Program-made: the position numbers and the translations under genes
The notes under the pieces: model-generated
Databases searched by the model: none
The model's input: only the letters and a program-made list of their open reading frames with translations
Told to the model about the DNA's origin: nothing
NCBI GenBank assembly: GCA_010015655.1
Contig: ML976672.1
Coordinates: 407,463 to 471,462, forward strand
Reading direction: 5' to 3'
From: Bimuria novae-zelandiae CBS 107.79
Lineage: Eukaryota; Ascomycota; Dothideomycetes; Pleosporales; Didymosphaeriaceae
DNA length: 64,000 bases
Shown: positions 12,049 to 23,300 of the stretch, one piece after another
Layout: each line of letters starts with the position of its first letter
How positions within the stretch are numbered: position 1 is the first letter of the stretch

Positions 12049-12113
12049 ATACGCCTATCGGTATCGTACGGTACGAAAAATACGGTATCCCGTATTATAC
12101 GGCCCATCCCTAG
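12049..12113 (-). repeat. Possible hAT-type transposon terminus
   Basis: Read on the minus strand it begins CTAGGGATGGGCCGTATAAT and continues with repeated TACCGTA/CGGTACG-like subterminal motifs. A (T/C)AGGGATGGGC start followed by GTACCG-type repeats is typical of hAT termini. No matching second end or 8-bp duplication is visible, so this is tentative. Confidence 0.35.
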
Positions 12114-12425
12114 TAAGGAGGTTCGCCCTAAAACCTCGCTGAAAGCTGAAAGAGGGCTGCGAAGAATAGAGAGTATAGTTAATGCCTCTGCATCCCAAGA
12201 TGAGTACCCAATGGCCCACCATCACCATGGCGCCGAGGAAGACTCTCACGCGTCATGTCCGTCTCGAATCTGTCCTGGAATCCCCAACACGAACGGAGTG
12301 TAATACATACTATACCCCATTCTTTCCTTCGCACGCATCACAAAGGCTTCATCACCCCTCCAAATACGTACACGAAACATGCTTCTTCAACCTCGCTTCA
12401 TTTCTCATCTATGGTATATATACAT

Positions 12426-13580
12426 CTACAACCTCTCGTACTCGGCCGCAGCCATCATAAACGCCCCCGCGCCCTTGCCATCATTCTGCCCCAACGGCAC
12501 CCCAATATAATACTCATAGCTCGCATTGCTGTTCAAACTCCCCACGCTAACAGTGCCCTCCCAGCTCAACGTCCCGTTCTTCTCATACGAGATGAACTTC
12601 TCCGTCAGCAGCTTATACGCCTTGGCCGCGGGCGCCTTGTACTCCTTTCCAAGCAAGCCAAGGCGGATGCCCTTGAGGAAGCCGTACGTAAACATGGCTG
12701 TGCCGGAGGACTCGATGTAGTTGCCTGGCTTGCCCGGGTACGGCTCGTTCATGACGAGCCACCATCCGCCAGACGCCTTGTCCTGCGCCTTGAGAAGACC
12801 CGCGGCGAGCGTCGTGAAGTACGTCTTGAGACGCGCGTAGCCAGGCAGAGCCGTCGGGTAGACCTGCAGTGTTTCCAGCAGAGCGATGAAGTACCAGCCA
12901 ACCGCGCGGTCCCACACGTTGGGGCTCGCGCCTGTCACCGGGTCCGCCCAAACGGCTTTGTGCGGGTTGGACCCGTCGTAGCCGTGCGCGAGAAGGCCGG
13001 ACGTCTTGTTGCGCGTGTGCTTCTCGATTAGGTCGAACTGTAGCACGATGTCGTTCCACGCCGTGGTGTTATCAGGCTGGAAGTAGCTCGTGTAGGTGGC
13101 GTAGAATTGGTCTGCCATGTAGATGCCGTCGAGCCACATCTGGTTCGGGTACGTCGGGGAGCGGTGCCAAAAGCCGCCCTCCGCGTTGCGCGGGAAGCGG
13201 TCTAACTGCGCGCGCAGCGACGCGGCGGCAATCTCGTACTTCTTCTCCTTGCGCCCGCCCAGGTTCCAGAAGTAGAGGATGTTGTTGCCCACGCGCTGGT
13301 CGTCAAGGGAGTAGAAGGTAGGATCCCAGTTCTGGATTGTGCCGTCGGCCGTCACGAGGGAGGAGATGGCGTTGGACGCCCAGGAGAGCAGGGTGGCGTT
13401 GTTGTGCACGGTGGCGGCTTGTCTGATGCCTTCGTTGATGACGTTGGAGACGTAGTGGTTGTCGATTGGGTGCTTCTTGCCAATGAATGACGAGGCCATC
13501 CATGTTGAGAAGAAGTCTGAAGCATTCGGCGCTGCGTTGACGGCCGTTGCGCCTGTGAGGAGGAGAGTGGATACGCGCAT
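12426..13580 (-). CDS. Secreted GH105 unsaturated rhamnogalacturonyl/glucuronyl hydrolase
   Basis: The intronless gene encodes 384 residues. A signal peptide is expected at residues 1-16 (MRVSTLLLTGATAVNA), placing the enzyme outside the cell. The (alpha/alpha)6-barrel signature is clear: DQRVGNNILYFW (94-105), MWLDGIYM (148-155) with Asp151 as a likely catalytic residue, HGYDGSN (199-205) and WDRAVGWY (223-230), then SSGTAMFTYGFLKG. The family removes the unsaturated sugar from pectin-lyase products, mainly rhamnogalacturonan-I oligosaccharides. Length is normal for fungal GH105. ATG at 13580 is the only start that gives the signal peptide. The gene stands alone between two transposon blocks, with no pectin genes beside it. 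The exact substrate cannot be read from sequence. Confidence 0.93.
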   Translation of the reverse strand: MRVSTLLLTGATAVNAAPNASDFFSTWMASSFIGKKHPIDNHYVSNVINEGIRQAATVHNNATLLSWASNAISSLVTADGTIQNWDPTFYSLDDQRVGNNILYFWNLGGRKEKKYEIAAASLRAQLDRFPRNAEGGFWHRSPTYPNQMWLDGIYMADQFYATYTSYFQPDNTTAWNDIVLQFDLIEKHTRNKTSGLLAHGYDGSNPHKAVWADPVTGASPNVWDRAVGWYFIALLETLQVYPTALPGYARLKTYFTTLAAGLLKAQDKASGGWWLVMNEPYPGKPGNYIESSGTAMFTYGFLKGIRLGLLGKEYKAPAAKAYKLLTEKFISYEKNGTLSWEGTVSVGSLNSNASYEYYIGVPLGQNDGKGAGAFMMAAAEYERL

Positions 13581-13963
13581 GGTGGGTAGCGCTTTGCAAG
13601 ATTATGCAAATGAAGAAGCAACAGTGACAAGCAATGAACGCTGAGCTTGGAGCTGGTGCTAAGCTCCCATTTCGTGAGCGTTTTATACCTACAAGATTAT
13701 TAGATCTCATTCCTGGTATTCCGGATTTCTCCCGTGCCAAGGCCATGGCACTGCGAGAGTAGATTGCGGGCTAGGTCTATCAATGGGATCGTCGAAAAGT
13801 AGGCGCATGTTCGGCGCAGTCGACCGTTTTGGGTGCGTACAGACCCGGGAGAGCATGCATGGTTCGCATAGAGAACATCGCGTCGATTCGAGACGGAGAA
13901 ATTGGCTATTGGCCGAATGTTTCAAGGGTGGATAGGCTTGGCCCGCGGAGGGTCTCTTACATA
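13581..13963. promoter_or_regulatory. Upstream region of the GH105 gene
   Basis: GC-balanced non-coding DNA ends at the transposon boundary at 13964. It must hold the GH105 promoter, but I see no specific control site that I can defend. The insertion leaves less than 400 bp of native upstream sequence. Confidence 0.4.
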
Positions 13964-14686
13964 TACCGTGCCTTGGCAGTCCGTGCAACGCGTCAGTTAA
14001 TGCAACACCCCAACATGATCGCGTCGCCAACAGCATGAGGCTGTAGAGATCTATACAAAAGTGATTATTACGAGATTTTCTGGAGTTGAGGTCTCCTAGG
14101 CCTGTAGATGATTTCTATCTAATTAGATTATAGATATCTGCTTAGGGTTCTAATTGTTTAGCCACTGCGCGATAATAGCGTTAATAGCGCAGATGCCGCT
14201 GTATTAAAACGTATAGTTGCTAGCGTAGGCTTTTTTGTCTTAATAGATGTCCTAGTGGAATTTAAAGCCTTCTTATTACCCTTTTTAGATAATTTAATAT
14301 AATTCTAAAGTTATTATTAACTCTTATAAGCCTATTAACTAAAGTATTACTTAGTAGTCTAATTTACCTTTTCCTTAGCGTGCGTATTTCTAACTACTAC
14401 TTATATAATACGCCTCTCCTATAGTAAATAAGCCTTAAGCTACTTATTAGCTATATAGATCTCTTATTACTTACTTTTTTAAAGTTATAACTATTCTTTT
14501 TAAGTTTCTTATTAGCGAAGAGAATCGCGCACTTTCTATACTTAAGTAGGTAATTAAAAAACTACTTTTTTATACTACTTTTTAGGTTAATTTAAAGGTA
14601 GAGTCTTGCCTTTTATTTAACACTATTTCTTATTTTTAAAGGTTTTTTAAAGTCCCTTATTCTCGTGCTTTAAGAGCTACTTTTAT

Positions 14687-15126
14687 TGTTAAGCCCTACG
14701 GATACCTAGTCTAGAAGGGGTCTAGGATTGATTCTTAGGTAACAGCATTAGTAATATAGGTAAGGGTCTTATTAATAGCTTACGCTTATTAATAGGCATT
14801 AGTATTAAAAGTATATATAGTATAATTAAATTAATAAGAGCCTAAGTTAAATCTAAATAATAGATTAATAAATAGATTAAACACGAGTATAGAAGGGCCA
14901 TACTTAGCATTCCTATATATATAACTAATCCTATAATATCCCATGGTTCTATACTATCCTAAACGTGGTACATGTGGGATCCTATAGTACAGTCACGTGA
15001 TCCCAATGTCCCATGGTCTTGGCGTGTGGGACATCGTGAGACATTACATAATCCTTTATAGGGTAATAGCGCCACCTTTTATTATAAAGTGCCTAATGTT
15101 ATTCCGTTAAACCTAGGATCCTAACA
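14687..15126 (-). mobile_element. Solo LTR (440 bp) inside the pogo-like element
   Basis: On the plus strand it runs TGTTAAGCCC...GATCCTAACA. The perfect pentamer TTTAT flanks it (14682-14686 and 15127-15131). It is the same family as the LTRs at 51790-52184 and 57256-57785. By comparison with those, where gag or the polypurine tract fixes the direction, it reads on the minus strand. A TATATATA run lies at about 14923-14930 and a CAGTCACGTGA box at 14990-15000. Confidence 0.88.
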
Positions 15127-15584
15127 TTTATATAGTAATTAAGTATATTATTTAGCTAAGCTTATCTAACTCCTTAGTTACAAGATTTTTAATAGTAAAG
15201 CGTAAAAGTTATTTTATTTTACGCTAATATAACGCGCTAAGTATTAGTATAAATCTTTTTTATAACTTTTACTTTAATAAAGTTTCTTAATAAAATCTTT
15301 TAAGGATAGGTATTAGATCGAGCGGCGAGATACCTATATATTTAAAACCCCTTATAATTAACTATAGCGTAACTAAAGTAGTCTAGGCTATTTAGAAGAG
15401 ACTACAAAAGTCTCTTTTTAATAATTATTAATAGTCTTTAGCTCTTATAAAGATATGCAAAAAGCCCCTTAGAGTAGGCTATTATAAGAGACTTAAATAT
15501 GTAAATATCTAGTAGCTATAATATATAAGTTAAATAAGGAGGAAATGTCGCAAGGAGGATTCTATTATAGTTATAGTAATTAAT

Positions 15585-15645
15585 AAAATCTATAGTAAAG
15601 TAAAATCTATAGTAAAGTAAAATCTATAGTAAAGTAAAATCTATA
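15585..15645. repeat. 17-bp tandem repeat, about 3.6 copies
   Basis: The unit AAAATCTATAGTAAAGT occurs at 15585, 15602 and 15619, with a partial copy from 15636. It lies within the decayed pogo-like transposase. The related element near 49480 has only one or two degenerate units, so the array arose locally. Confidence 0.85.
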
Positions 15646-16584
15646 ATTATTAAGTATTAAAAATTAATACGCGTATTAAGCTTTTTTAGCTTTCTCTATT
15701 ATATAGTAATTAAACACTTATTAAAGCTATTAAAGGCCTATCTTATTATTTAACTAGCTATATAGAGATAAAGTAATAAAAACTTTATAGTATTAAGAAT
15801 TAATTTCTATTACTTAGCTTAATTATAGGCATTTAGCGTTAGATTAATAGATTAATAATAAATTAATAGTAGATCTATTAGTATATATATATGAGACTAG
15901 CGAAATCTACTTACAGCTATTATCTTATATAGATTACCTTACTTAGTATCTCTTATATAGAGGCCTGTTAAAGATCCTTTTTAAGTAGCTAGTAATACTA
16001 AGGAGGAAGCCTTTCTTATTTATATTATAGTAATAATAAGGCTTTATACTATACTTCGCGATTTTTTTTATATAGAAGCTTAAAGTAAAGCTTATATTTT
16101 ACCTCTAAATTAGCGTTATAGCAATTACTACTAAGTTTAGTTATTTATTAAGATATTAAGGAGTCGCTATTACGCTTAATAAAGTAATTAACCTAAGATA
16201 AACTAATATCCTTTTAGGCTATTTAGGATGCGAAGGTCTGTATTATATAACGTATAGGAGGAAGGCCACGCTTAGTAAGGCATCCTATATACTATAGAAG
16301 CTCCTTTTCTTGTTATTAGCTTAGTTTTTAATAATCTTTATTAGCGTCTTTACGCGCCTGCGTAACGTGCTAGTGCCTACACGTTAACGTAGAAGTTATA
16401 ACACTAAATTTTTTTTATAAATTAAATATACGAAAAATCCTCTCCTAGTTCTAGCGATTTAATTACTGTAATTACAGCCTTAATTAGGCTTATATTAGTG
16501 GAGATGTGGCGTGTTGAAGTTGGGATGTTGTATTGCGGAGTGTTGTATTGACTGACGCGTTGCACTGACTGCCGAGGCACGGTA

Positions 16585-17294
16585 GAAGAGTGTTTTTTTT
16601 TTAAAAAGGGCGCATTTGTTTCGTTTGATGCTTAAAAAAAGACTCTTTATACAAGTCGTGGAGGAGGATGAGGTCGTGGTGTTGGGCTCGATAGCAGGAG
16701 CGGGAAGGAGCGCACAACCAGAGCTAGAGAATCTTGGGAAGCTTTCTTCCACGGAGAAGAAAAACGCGACGCTAATGCAGTACGACTTTGCCCAGCCTCG
16801 TTGCCTTGTGTTCTTACTCAGTTGTTGTCAGAATAATTCGCCGCCCTCATCCGCTGATTGAATGTCGCGGTGAGGCAGAGCGCTGAGCGGACAGTACGCA
16901 GTGAAAAGATTATGGGATTGAACTGAGGTTGTACTATCTAGGAGCTACAGAAGGTATAGGTGCGCAGGCACAAACAATGCTAGTCCCAGACAGGTGTAGT
17001 ACTCTCAGAAAGGTGAGTAGCAATCAAGCAAGGGTAGGAGTAACCATCTCATAGGGAAAGAGCCATAAACCGGGACATTGAACGACCAGATTGATTAAGG
17101 GCGCTGGAAGAAAACAAGATTACATTCCATCTAACTAAACGCCGAGTTCGGCATGTAGTAATCAGCATCATTCAAAAATTGTGTGGTTATTAGCACCCTT
17201 ACGCTTGCAACTCGAATAATACCTATTGGCAGATCGATCTTCACCAGACCTAGAACCCTCTTGCCCACACCTAACCTGTGCCGGAATGTGTACC
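16585..17294. other. Intergenic region, nothing recognised
   Basis: GC-balanced DNA lies between the pogo-like element and the end of the UNC-45-like gene. An A/T homopolymer stretch lies at about 16592-16605. An 81-codon open frame (16616-16861, +) has no recognisable motif and probably is not a gene. The region should contain the 3' UTR of the gene ending at 17295. Confidence 0.4.
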
Positions 17295-19827
17295 TCACTT
17301 CTTGCCCAGCAGGATTGTTAGCGTCTCCGCGCCGAGCTGCACGACGTGCTGACTCCTACTCTCTTTGAGCAGGACTTTCAGTACGCCCTCGCCGCCCTTT
17401 GCTTTCACGGCATCGATGCCCTTGGGCCCGATGGCAACGATCTCGCGCACACAGGCGACGCCACGGTGGCGGATATCTTCGTTTTCGTCGCGGCACAGCC
17501 CTGTGACCCGTTAGCACTACTATCCAACTCCTACAGGCGGTTTGTACAGGGGGAAACATACCCAACACCAACTCCACGCCCCTCTCCACCTTCAACAACT
17601 CATGTACCGCAAGATCAATAGAGAGTAGCATAGCCAGCGCACCCCCAGCCGCGCTCCTCGTCCCCTTATCCTCAACATCCGCCAGCGCACACAGCAAATG
17701 TAACCTCTTCCCCGCGCGGGGACTCCCGTCTGCGAATTTCTCCGCGCACGCCGGCGACGCCATGAGATTGCAGAGCAACTCTGTGCTCGCGCGCTGTAGG
17801 AGCGTGTTCGGCGAGAGCAGCAGGTCGTCTGTGACGACGTCGAAGGCGGAGCGTATGATCGCGTCTTGTGTGGGCTGGTCCATGGATGCGAGGTTCGTGA
17901 GCGCGAGGAGGGATTCGAAGGCGTGGAGTTGCCAGGTTGAGGAGTCGGATTGGGGGAGGAGGGAGACGAGGGGGCGGAGGACGGATGTCGAGGGTAGGGC
18001 TTGCGTGAAGGTGTGCGTGGGGTTGGTGCTGATCAGAATCTTTGACAATGCCCGCGCCGCGGAGGGGGCCGCAGTTGGAGGGTATTTCTCGGTGTTGGAG
18101 GAAGAAGTGACGGTGTCGTAGATCTGGACGAGCAGTTTGACGGCGCCTTGTTGCGCGAGGGCGGGGCGCGATTTCGGGTCTGTGGAGAGCGAGAGGAGGA
18201 TTGATGTTATGTGTGACAGGGCGGTCGGAGAGGCTTTTTTTGCGGTGCCGACGAGGAGGGGGACGACGCCGGCTTCGAGGACGCGTTTGCAACGTACGGC
18301 TGTGTGGGCTTCGTCGAGGAGCGGGTCTGGCGGGGAAGGTTTCTGCACGTTTGCGTAGGCTTTCAGTTGGGCCATGCGCTTCTCTTCCTCGGATTGGATG
18401 GGTGGGTATGCGGTCAGGTTGACAAGAATGGTGAGTCCGCCGAACAGAACATTCGAGCTGGCAGAGGCATGTTTCATACTTTCGATGAGACGTCGGAGGA
18501 ACTTGGGCGATTTTGAGAGGTCCTCCCGGAATTTCGGTTGTAGCGAGGCGTATGCGAGACCTTCGATCGAGTCTTGCTTCCCAGACGTATCGGATGAGAT
18601 AACCATGCTCTTAAAACTTGCTATCAAATCATCCTGATCGACCTTTCCGGGAGTAACAATGACGGGCCCTTCCGACGAAGACTGCTCCTCCCCGATTTTG
18701 ACCAGCACAAGGGCGGCGAGGTTGGCACGCTTTTTGTCCGGACAGTTGGAAACAAGGTCTTCGAGCCATATTCTGCAGTGCTTGTTGATAGCTTCGCGGC
18801 AGTTCTTATCGATGCACGCCGCACTGATAAGCTCCAGAGCAGCCTGTTCGAGCTTCGAGCTGTTCTTGCCTTCCACGAGAGGCACGAGCGTGCTCACGAA
18901 GCCCTCTGAGAGAAATAGTTCGGACGCGGCCTTTGCTGTGATAGGAAAAATGGCGGCTGCAGCTGAGAATGCGACGACGAGCTCATCCGCAATGGACTTC
19001 TGGACGCGGGAGATGACATATTTCGAGACCAGGTCCTGTGCGGTGCTGGGTGCCAATTCGACGAGCTTGATGGTAGCCAGAGTCGCCTGGCTGCGGAGGC
19101 TCTGTGGAAGGCGGATGTCGAGGCTCGTAAGAATGACATCGAAGCTATCCGCATCGATAATACCGTGCAGATTCTGCGCGTGGTGAGCCAGCAGCTGTGC
19201 GACGCCCTTCATAGCGCGCTCAGGATGCTCGAGCGCCTCTTCCATCATCATGGCAAGACTGAGCATGAAGCAATCCCGGTGGCCCTGCACAAATGCCTCA
19301 TCGGCCTCCCACACGGCGCGATTAAGCAGGACTTTCAGCAGCCCGTCGATGCTGTCGTCTCCCCGCTCGAATAGTTCGTAGTACGCCTGGGTGGGATGCT
19401 CCTTCACGAACGCGGCAAGCCACCGCTGCGCTTCCACATGCTGCAACAGCTCTCCAGTGACTTGATCCAGCAAGTCGTCCTCGCCCTTGAAATCGTATAG
19501 CATCTCCATCGCCTGTTCCGCCTCTTTCCCGCCCAGGCCTTTCGTCCTGATGAGCTTCAACGCCTTTTCGCCATCATTCTCATCCTGACTCTTGACCCAG
19601 TCTTTGCACACACCTAACAGCTCACTCTTCTCCTCTTCTTCCCTGAGGGCGATCCACGCTTGCTTGACGAGCGGGTGTTCCGGTGCTATAGTAGTGGCCT
19701 CGCGCAGAAGCCGTGCTGCATCCGACAGCTTACCAGATTTGGCATTCTCTGTAGCCTGCTGTGCGAGCTGCTCCGCCCGGTCGACCTCGAAAAGCGAGGG
19801 CATCGTAGAAAAATGGGTGGTTGTCAC
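17295..19827 (-). CDS. CRO1/She4/UNC-45-type myosin chaperone (two exons)
   Basis: I read the CDS as complement(17295..17500, 17562..19827), 823 residues. The 61-nt intron has donor GTATGT, a GTGCTAACG branch site and acceptor CACAG. Splicing joins VELVLG to LCRDENEDIRHRG in frame and gives the C-terminus ETLTILLGKK; reading through the intron instead gives an Arg/Pro-rich nonsense tail. A short helical N-terminus is followed by armadillo-like repeats and the UNC45-central/UCS region. The family folds and stabilises myosin motors in the cytosol for actomyosin contractility, endocytosis and cytokinesis. MPSLFEVD at residue 9 (19803) is an alternative start. The neighbour upstream, on the same strand, is the septation scaffold gene. 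Confidence 0.88.
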
Positions 19828-20300
19828 TTGCCCAGGTGATGCTTCCCTGGGCGATGTGGACCTACGTGGGATCGAAGCAGGCTTGCGCTAGCCGTTTCTA
19901 GCCTCAGTCTAACCGTTTCATCCTGACGTTTCACAAGCCTTGAAGTCTTTATGCTCTGACCCTGCGAGTATAAAGTTTGCCGATTGCGCACTACAATTGA
20001 TCTGGCAACCCGAAACCTTCTCTCATTACTAATACATTTCCGTCAGACATCATGGCGTCTGGACCATCACCCACCTCACGAGCGCCGTATGATGCAAAAC
20101 TAAAGATGCCCAAATACCAATACTCCACGCTACCCATGTGTAAAAAGCAAGCAAAACAAAACGCAGTACGCTCGATCCGCGTCGATCCGGTCAACCCAAA
20201 TTCGAGAGCACAAAGCGCCGACCCCCGAATATGTTCGACGAAGCGCGCCGTATTCCCTCCAACCCACGTAAAGGCCCCGAAGCAACAGTCGTTAGCATCA
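19828..20300. promoter_or_regulatory. Spacer: 3' flank of the LRR scaffold gene, promoter of the UNC-45-like gene
   Basis: The 473-bp gap separates two minus-strand genes. A plus-strand open frame at 20052-20363 crosses into the 3' end of the scaffold gene and has no recognisable domain, so I do not call it. Confidence 0.45.
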
Positions 20301-23300
20301 TTATTCCGTAATTTCATCGGTCGTGTCGGGCTGTTTTCGCTGGATGACCCCAAGGTAAAGTAGCCGTTCCCACACATCATCTTTGATTAAGACACGAGCT
20401 TTGTCGAAAGGCAGACCGTCGAGCTCGCGGAGATTTCTGCAAAAGTTCGCGAGCATCATCTCCGTCACTCTCCGTCTGATGCGAGTCTCGTAATCCAGAC
20501 GTGATAGGTACTGTTGGTCTTCATGCACATCACCCTGTGGAAGCACGAAGCGGTCCGTAATCTGTTCATCAGAAGGCTTTCGTCGTAATGACATGATGCG
20601 GTTCTCAGAAGCGGGGGCGTAGAATCGAACGGTAAGAGGATTGTCCCGCCAATCCAACTTGGTTAAGGTCGTGAGCTTTCCTAGGACCATCGCATTTGTT
20701 CGCAGGCGAGCGAGCTTGTTGCCGACCAGAAGAAGCTCACTCAGCTTCTTGATGTTAAGTAGCGGCCGTAGGTCTTTGATAGAGTTGAAGTTGAGGTTTA
20801 TCGAGCGGATGTTCGGCGTGAGTTGGCCGAAGTCACTTGGCAGTTCTTTGAGACCCATGGAAGCGAGTTCCAAACGCTGGAGGTTGAGTAGATGCTGAGA
20901 CACTTCGATGCGATTGGTGATGTTACACGATATGTAAAGGTTGCGAACATCCGGATTTTTCACGAAGTTGCTAACGCAGGCGTCTGCATCTGAATCTGTT
21001 TGTAGGGATTGCTCCCGTGCGGAGAAAGTTCGCAAATGCGAAAGATGTTCCAGGCCGACCACATCCGTGAGTGCGTTGCGATCAGCGTAGAGTGATTCCA
21101 TTCTCGGAAAGTAGCTGTTCACGTGAAGAGATAACATGTTGTTCCCGCATACGCGTAGGGAGCGCAGTGCCTTGCAGCGATCCGTTGTTTTGTCAAAGAT
21201 GGGAAATTCTTCGATGCAATTGTCATCTGAAATGCATAAGCGAAATGAATGCATGCGTGATGATGACTATCTTACCTAGATCAAGATGCTGCAACTGTGG
21301 CAAGCGATGCACGTTCCGAACTTCTATTAGCCTGTTTCCGCGTAGAATTACGTCTGTGAGGGATTTGCTGCAACTAGATTAGCATTGCATTTGTTATCTT
21401 CACGATTTGACAACGTACAGATCTGCTTGCGCGAAATCTACAATCTCGATTTCGTTCCTCGCTGCGCTCAACTCCATGAGACCGTCGAGACAGCTGATGC
21501 CCTCGAGAGATTGGATCTTGTTGTCGTCGATCTTCAAAGTTCGCAGGTGGACTAGTTCACTGAGTCCATCTAGACTGTTTATGTCGTTGCCTGAAATGTC
21601 CAAATGCTGTAGATTTGACAAGTGACACCAGGAAGTCAATCCAGTCAGACAGTTGTTTTGCGCCCATAGCCTTCGCATGGTATATGGAACACCTTTGACT
21701 TGGTTGATGTTGTTTCCCGCTATATCCAGCTCTTCAAGTCGATAACAGAAATCATCTAAACGATGGAGATTCTCGAGGCCCTTATCGTGTAAGTCGACCT
21801 CCCGAAGGTCTTCCCAATACGGCTCGTTGGGTTCAACATCTTGCAAGGCTTTGACCAACTCTGCAGTACCAAGTGCGTATCGATCCTCGAGCGCTTTGGA
21901 GAACTTGTACCCATCGTGCTTGATCACTACTCTGTCAGGTACCTCGCACTCGTCGACTTGGTTTAGTGTAAACTCAGGCAAATCGCTCAGCATGAACGTC
22001 ACGTCACCTTTCAAGGGCGACGACGGCGCAGGCATGAGAGCATCGGTTTTGCCCAATACCGGAGCCGACACACTCATCGAAAGCTGCATACGATAATTCT
22101 TCGACGGCCGCTCGTTGAGGACTGGCAGATCATCGTCCCGCCCAAACGCAGAGTTATGAAGAGGGCGGGTGTTCGGGAGAGTTTGTGCCCTAAAGCCAGA
22201 CCGTGAAGACTTTGGCAGGGACGAATGTTGGTGGTGGTTCATTGTGTTCCATTGCTGAGAAGTCGGTTTCTGCGGACTTTGCATTTGGTCCCGCCCCGCA
22301 ATTGAGATGGTGATGTCTCGGACCCGGCCATTCCGCAAAGCAGATTGTGCCGCTGCGCGTCCTTCAAAGTACTTGATCTCGTGCTCAATGTCGTCTTCAT
22401 CAGACTCGGGGATCGTGTAGGTCACTGGTGGAAGCTGCTGCAGTTTTTGGATGCCACCTTTCACTATTTCCTGGTCACTGTAGGAAGTTGCCCGCGTTTC
22501 GGTTTTGGGAAAACTCCAGGCGAAGTTGGACGCCTTGGAAGGAACCGAGCTGCTGTCGGTCATGACAGTTCCCTGACCATCGCGGGTGACTGGACGTGTT
22601 TTGTCCTCATCCGCTTGTGGAGCATCCTCTGTGTCCTCTAGCAATGTCTCTGCTGTGGCTTGTGGTCGCGTCGGGGAAGGCTTGTCCATCAGACGCTCGG
22701 CGGTCTCGTCCACTGTTAGATCGGGAATGTTGCCGAATGGGTCTTCTTCGCTCTCGTTAGTCCCACTGTGCTCCTCTTCGTGGCGCTGCTCTCTGGAAGG
22801 GCTCTTCTGGCGAACCCATATGTTCTTCTCAGGATCAAAACTCATGCCTGCTACCTCTTGCGGTATCAAGTGTGCCACAGCTTGAGGTGCTAAAGTATTT
22901 ACGTGATCGGATTTTCGCGAGGCGCTCGTAGCAACGGTGTTTCCCAGCGAAGATGTCATAGAAGGATTTGTGTCGGTTGTTCTCGGTCGAGGGTTTTCCT
23001 GAGAAAGATCGGTCCCATGCTCTAAAATTCTGTTTGGATCGTCGATAATGCGAATGCCATTCTGTTCAACGATAACACTGTTGTCTTCCTGCGGTGATAC
23101 ACCCCTCAGTCGTGAGATCCTGAGTGAACGGAACGATGAGCCGGCGAATTCATCGGACTCTTTCTCTTGGTACTTGCGAAGGTGACTCATCTTCTGAGAG
23201 TCGAATTCGGGTTTGTTCGGATCTTTCCAACCTGACGTTCGGCCTTCTCGGCTAGGAGGCCTGTCGAAAGTGAATGAGCTTGAAGGGTCGTCAGTCTTTT

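Larger units (their letters stand above)
13966..16582 (-). mobile_element. pogo/Fot-like DNA transposon with an inserted solo LTR
   Basis: Inverted repeats of about 45 bp lie at 13966-14010 and 16538-16582. The left begins CCGTGCCTTGGCAGTCCGTG and the right is its reverse complement with few changes. TA dinucleotides at 13964-13965 and 16583-16584 fit a Tc1/mariner-class TA duplication. Without the inserted LTR and its duplication the element is 2172 bp. The transposase reads on the minus strand from about 16490 leftward; its N-terminal part has a psq/HTH-like segment (SLELGEDFSYI...AKKY-type). It is destroyed by stops. Confidence 0.8.

Noticed and set aside
12255..13031. Long plus-strand open frame of 258 codons
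   Set aside because: It lies opposite the GH105 gene, has no recognisable motif and is Arg-rich, as expected for a shadow frame in GC-balanced coding DNA.
15585..15645. Possible CRISPR-like or regulatory repeat array
   Set aside because: Units are directly abutting 17-mers without spacers inside a dead transposon, in a eukaryotic genome.
16616..16861. 81-codon plus-strand open frame next to the pogo-like element
   Set aside because: It has no motif, no intron support and no homology that I recognise.
17356..17561. Arg-rich C-terminus obtained by reading through the UNC-45-like gene
   Set aside because: A standard 61-nt intron (GTATGT...CACAG with CTAAC) restores the conserved C-terminus.
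20052..20363. 103-codon plus-strand open frame between two minus-strand genes
   Set aside because: It overlaps the 3' end of the Cdc11-like gene, has no domain and no clear promoter; not enough to call.
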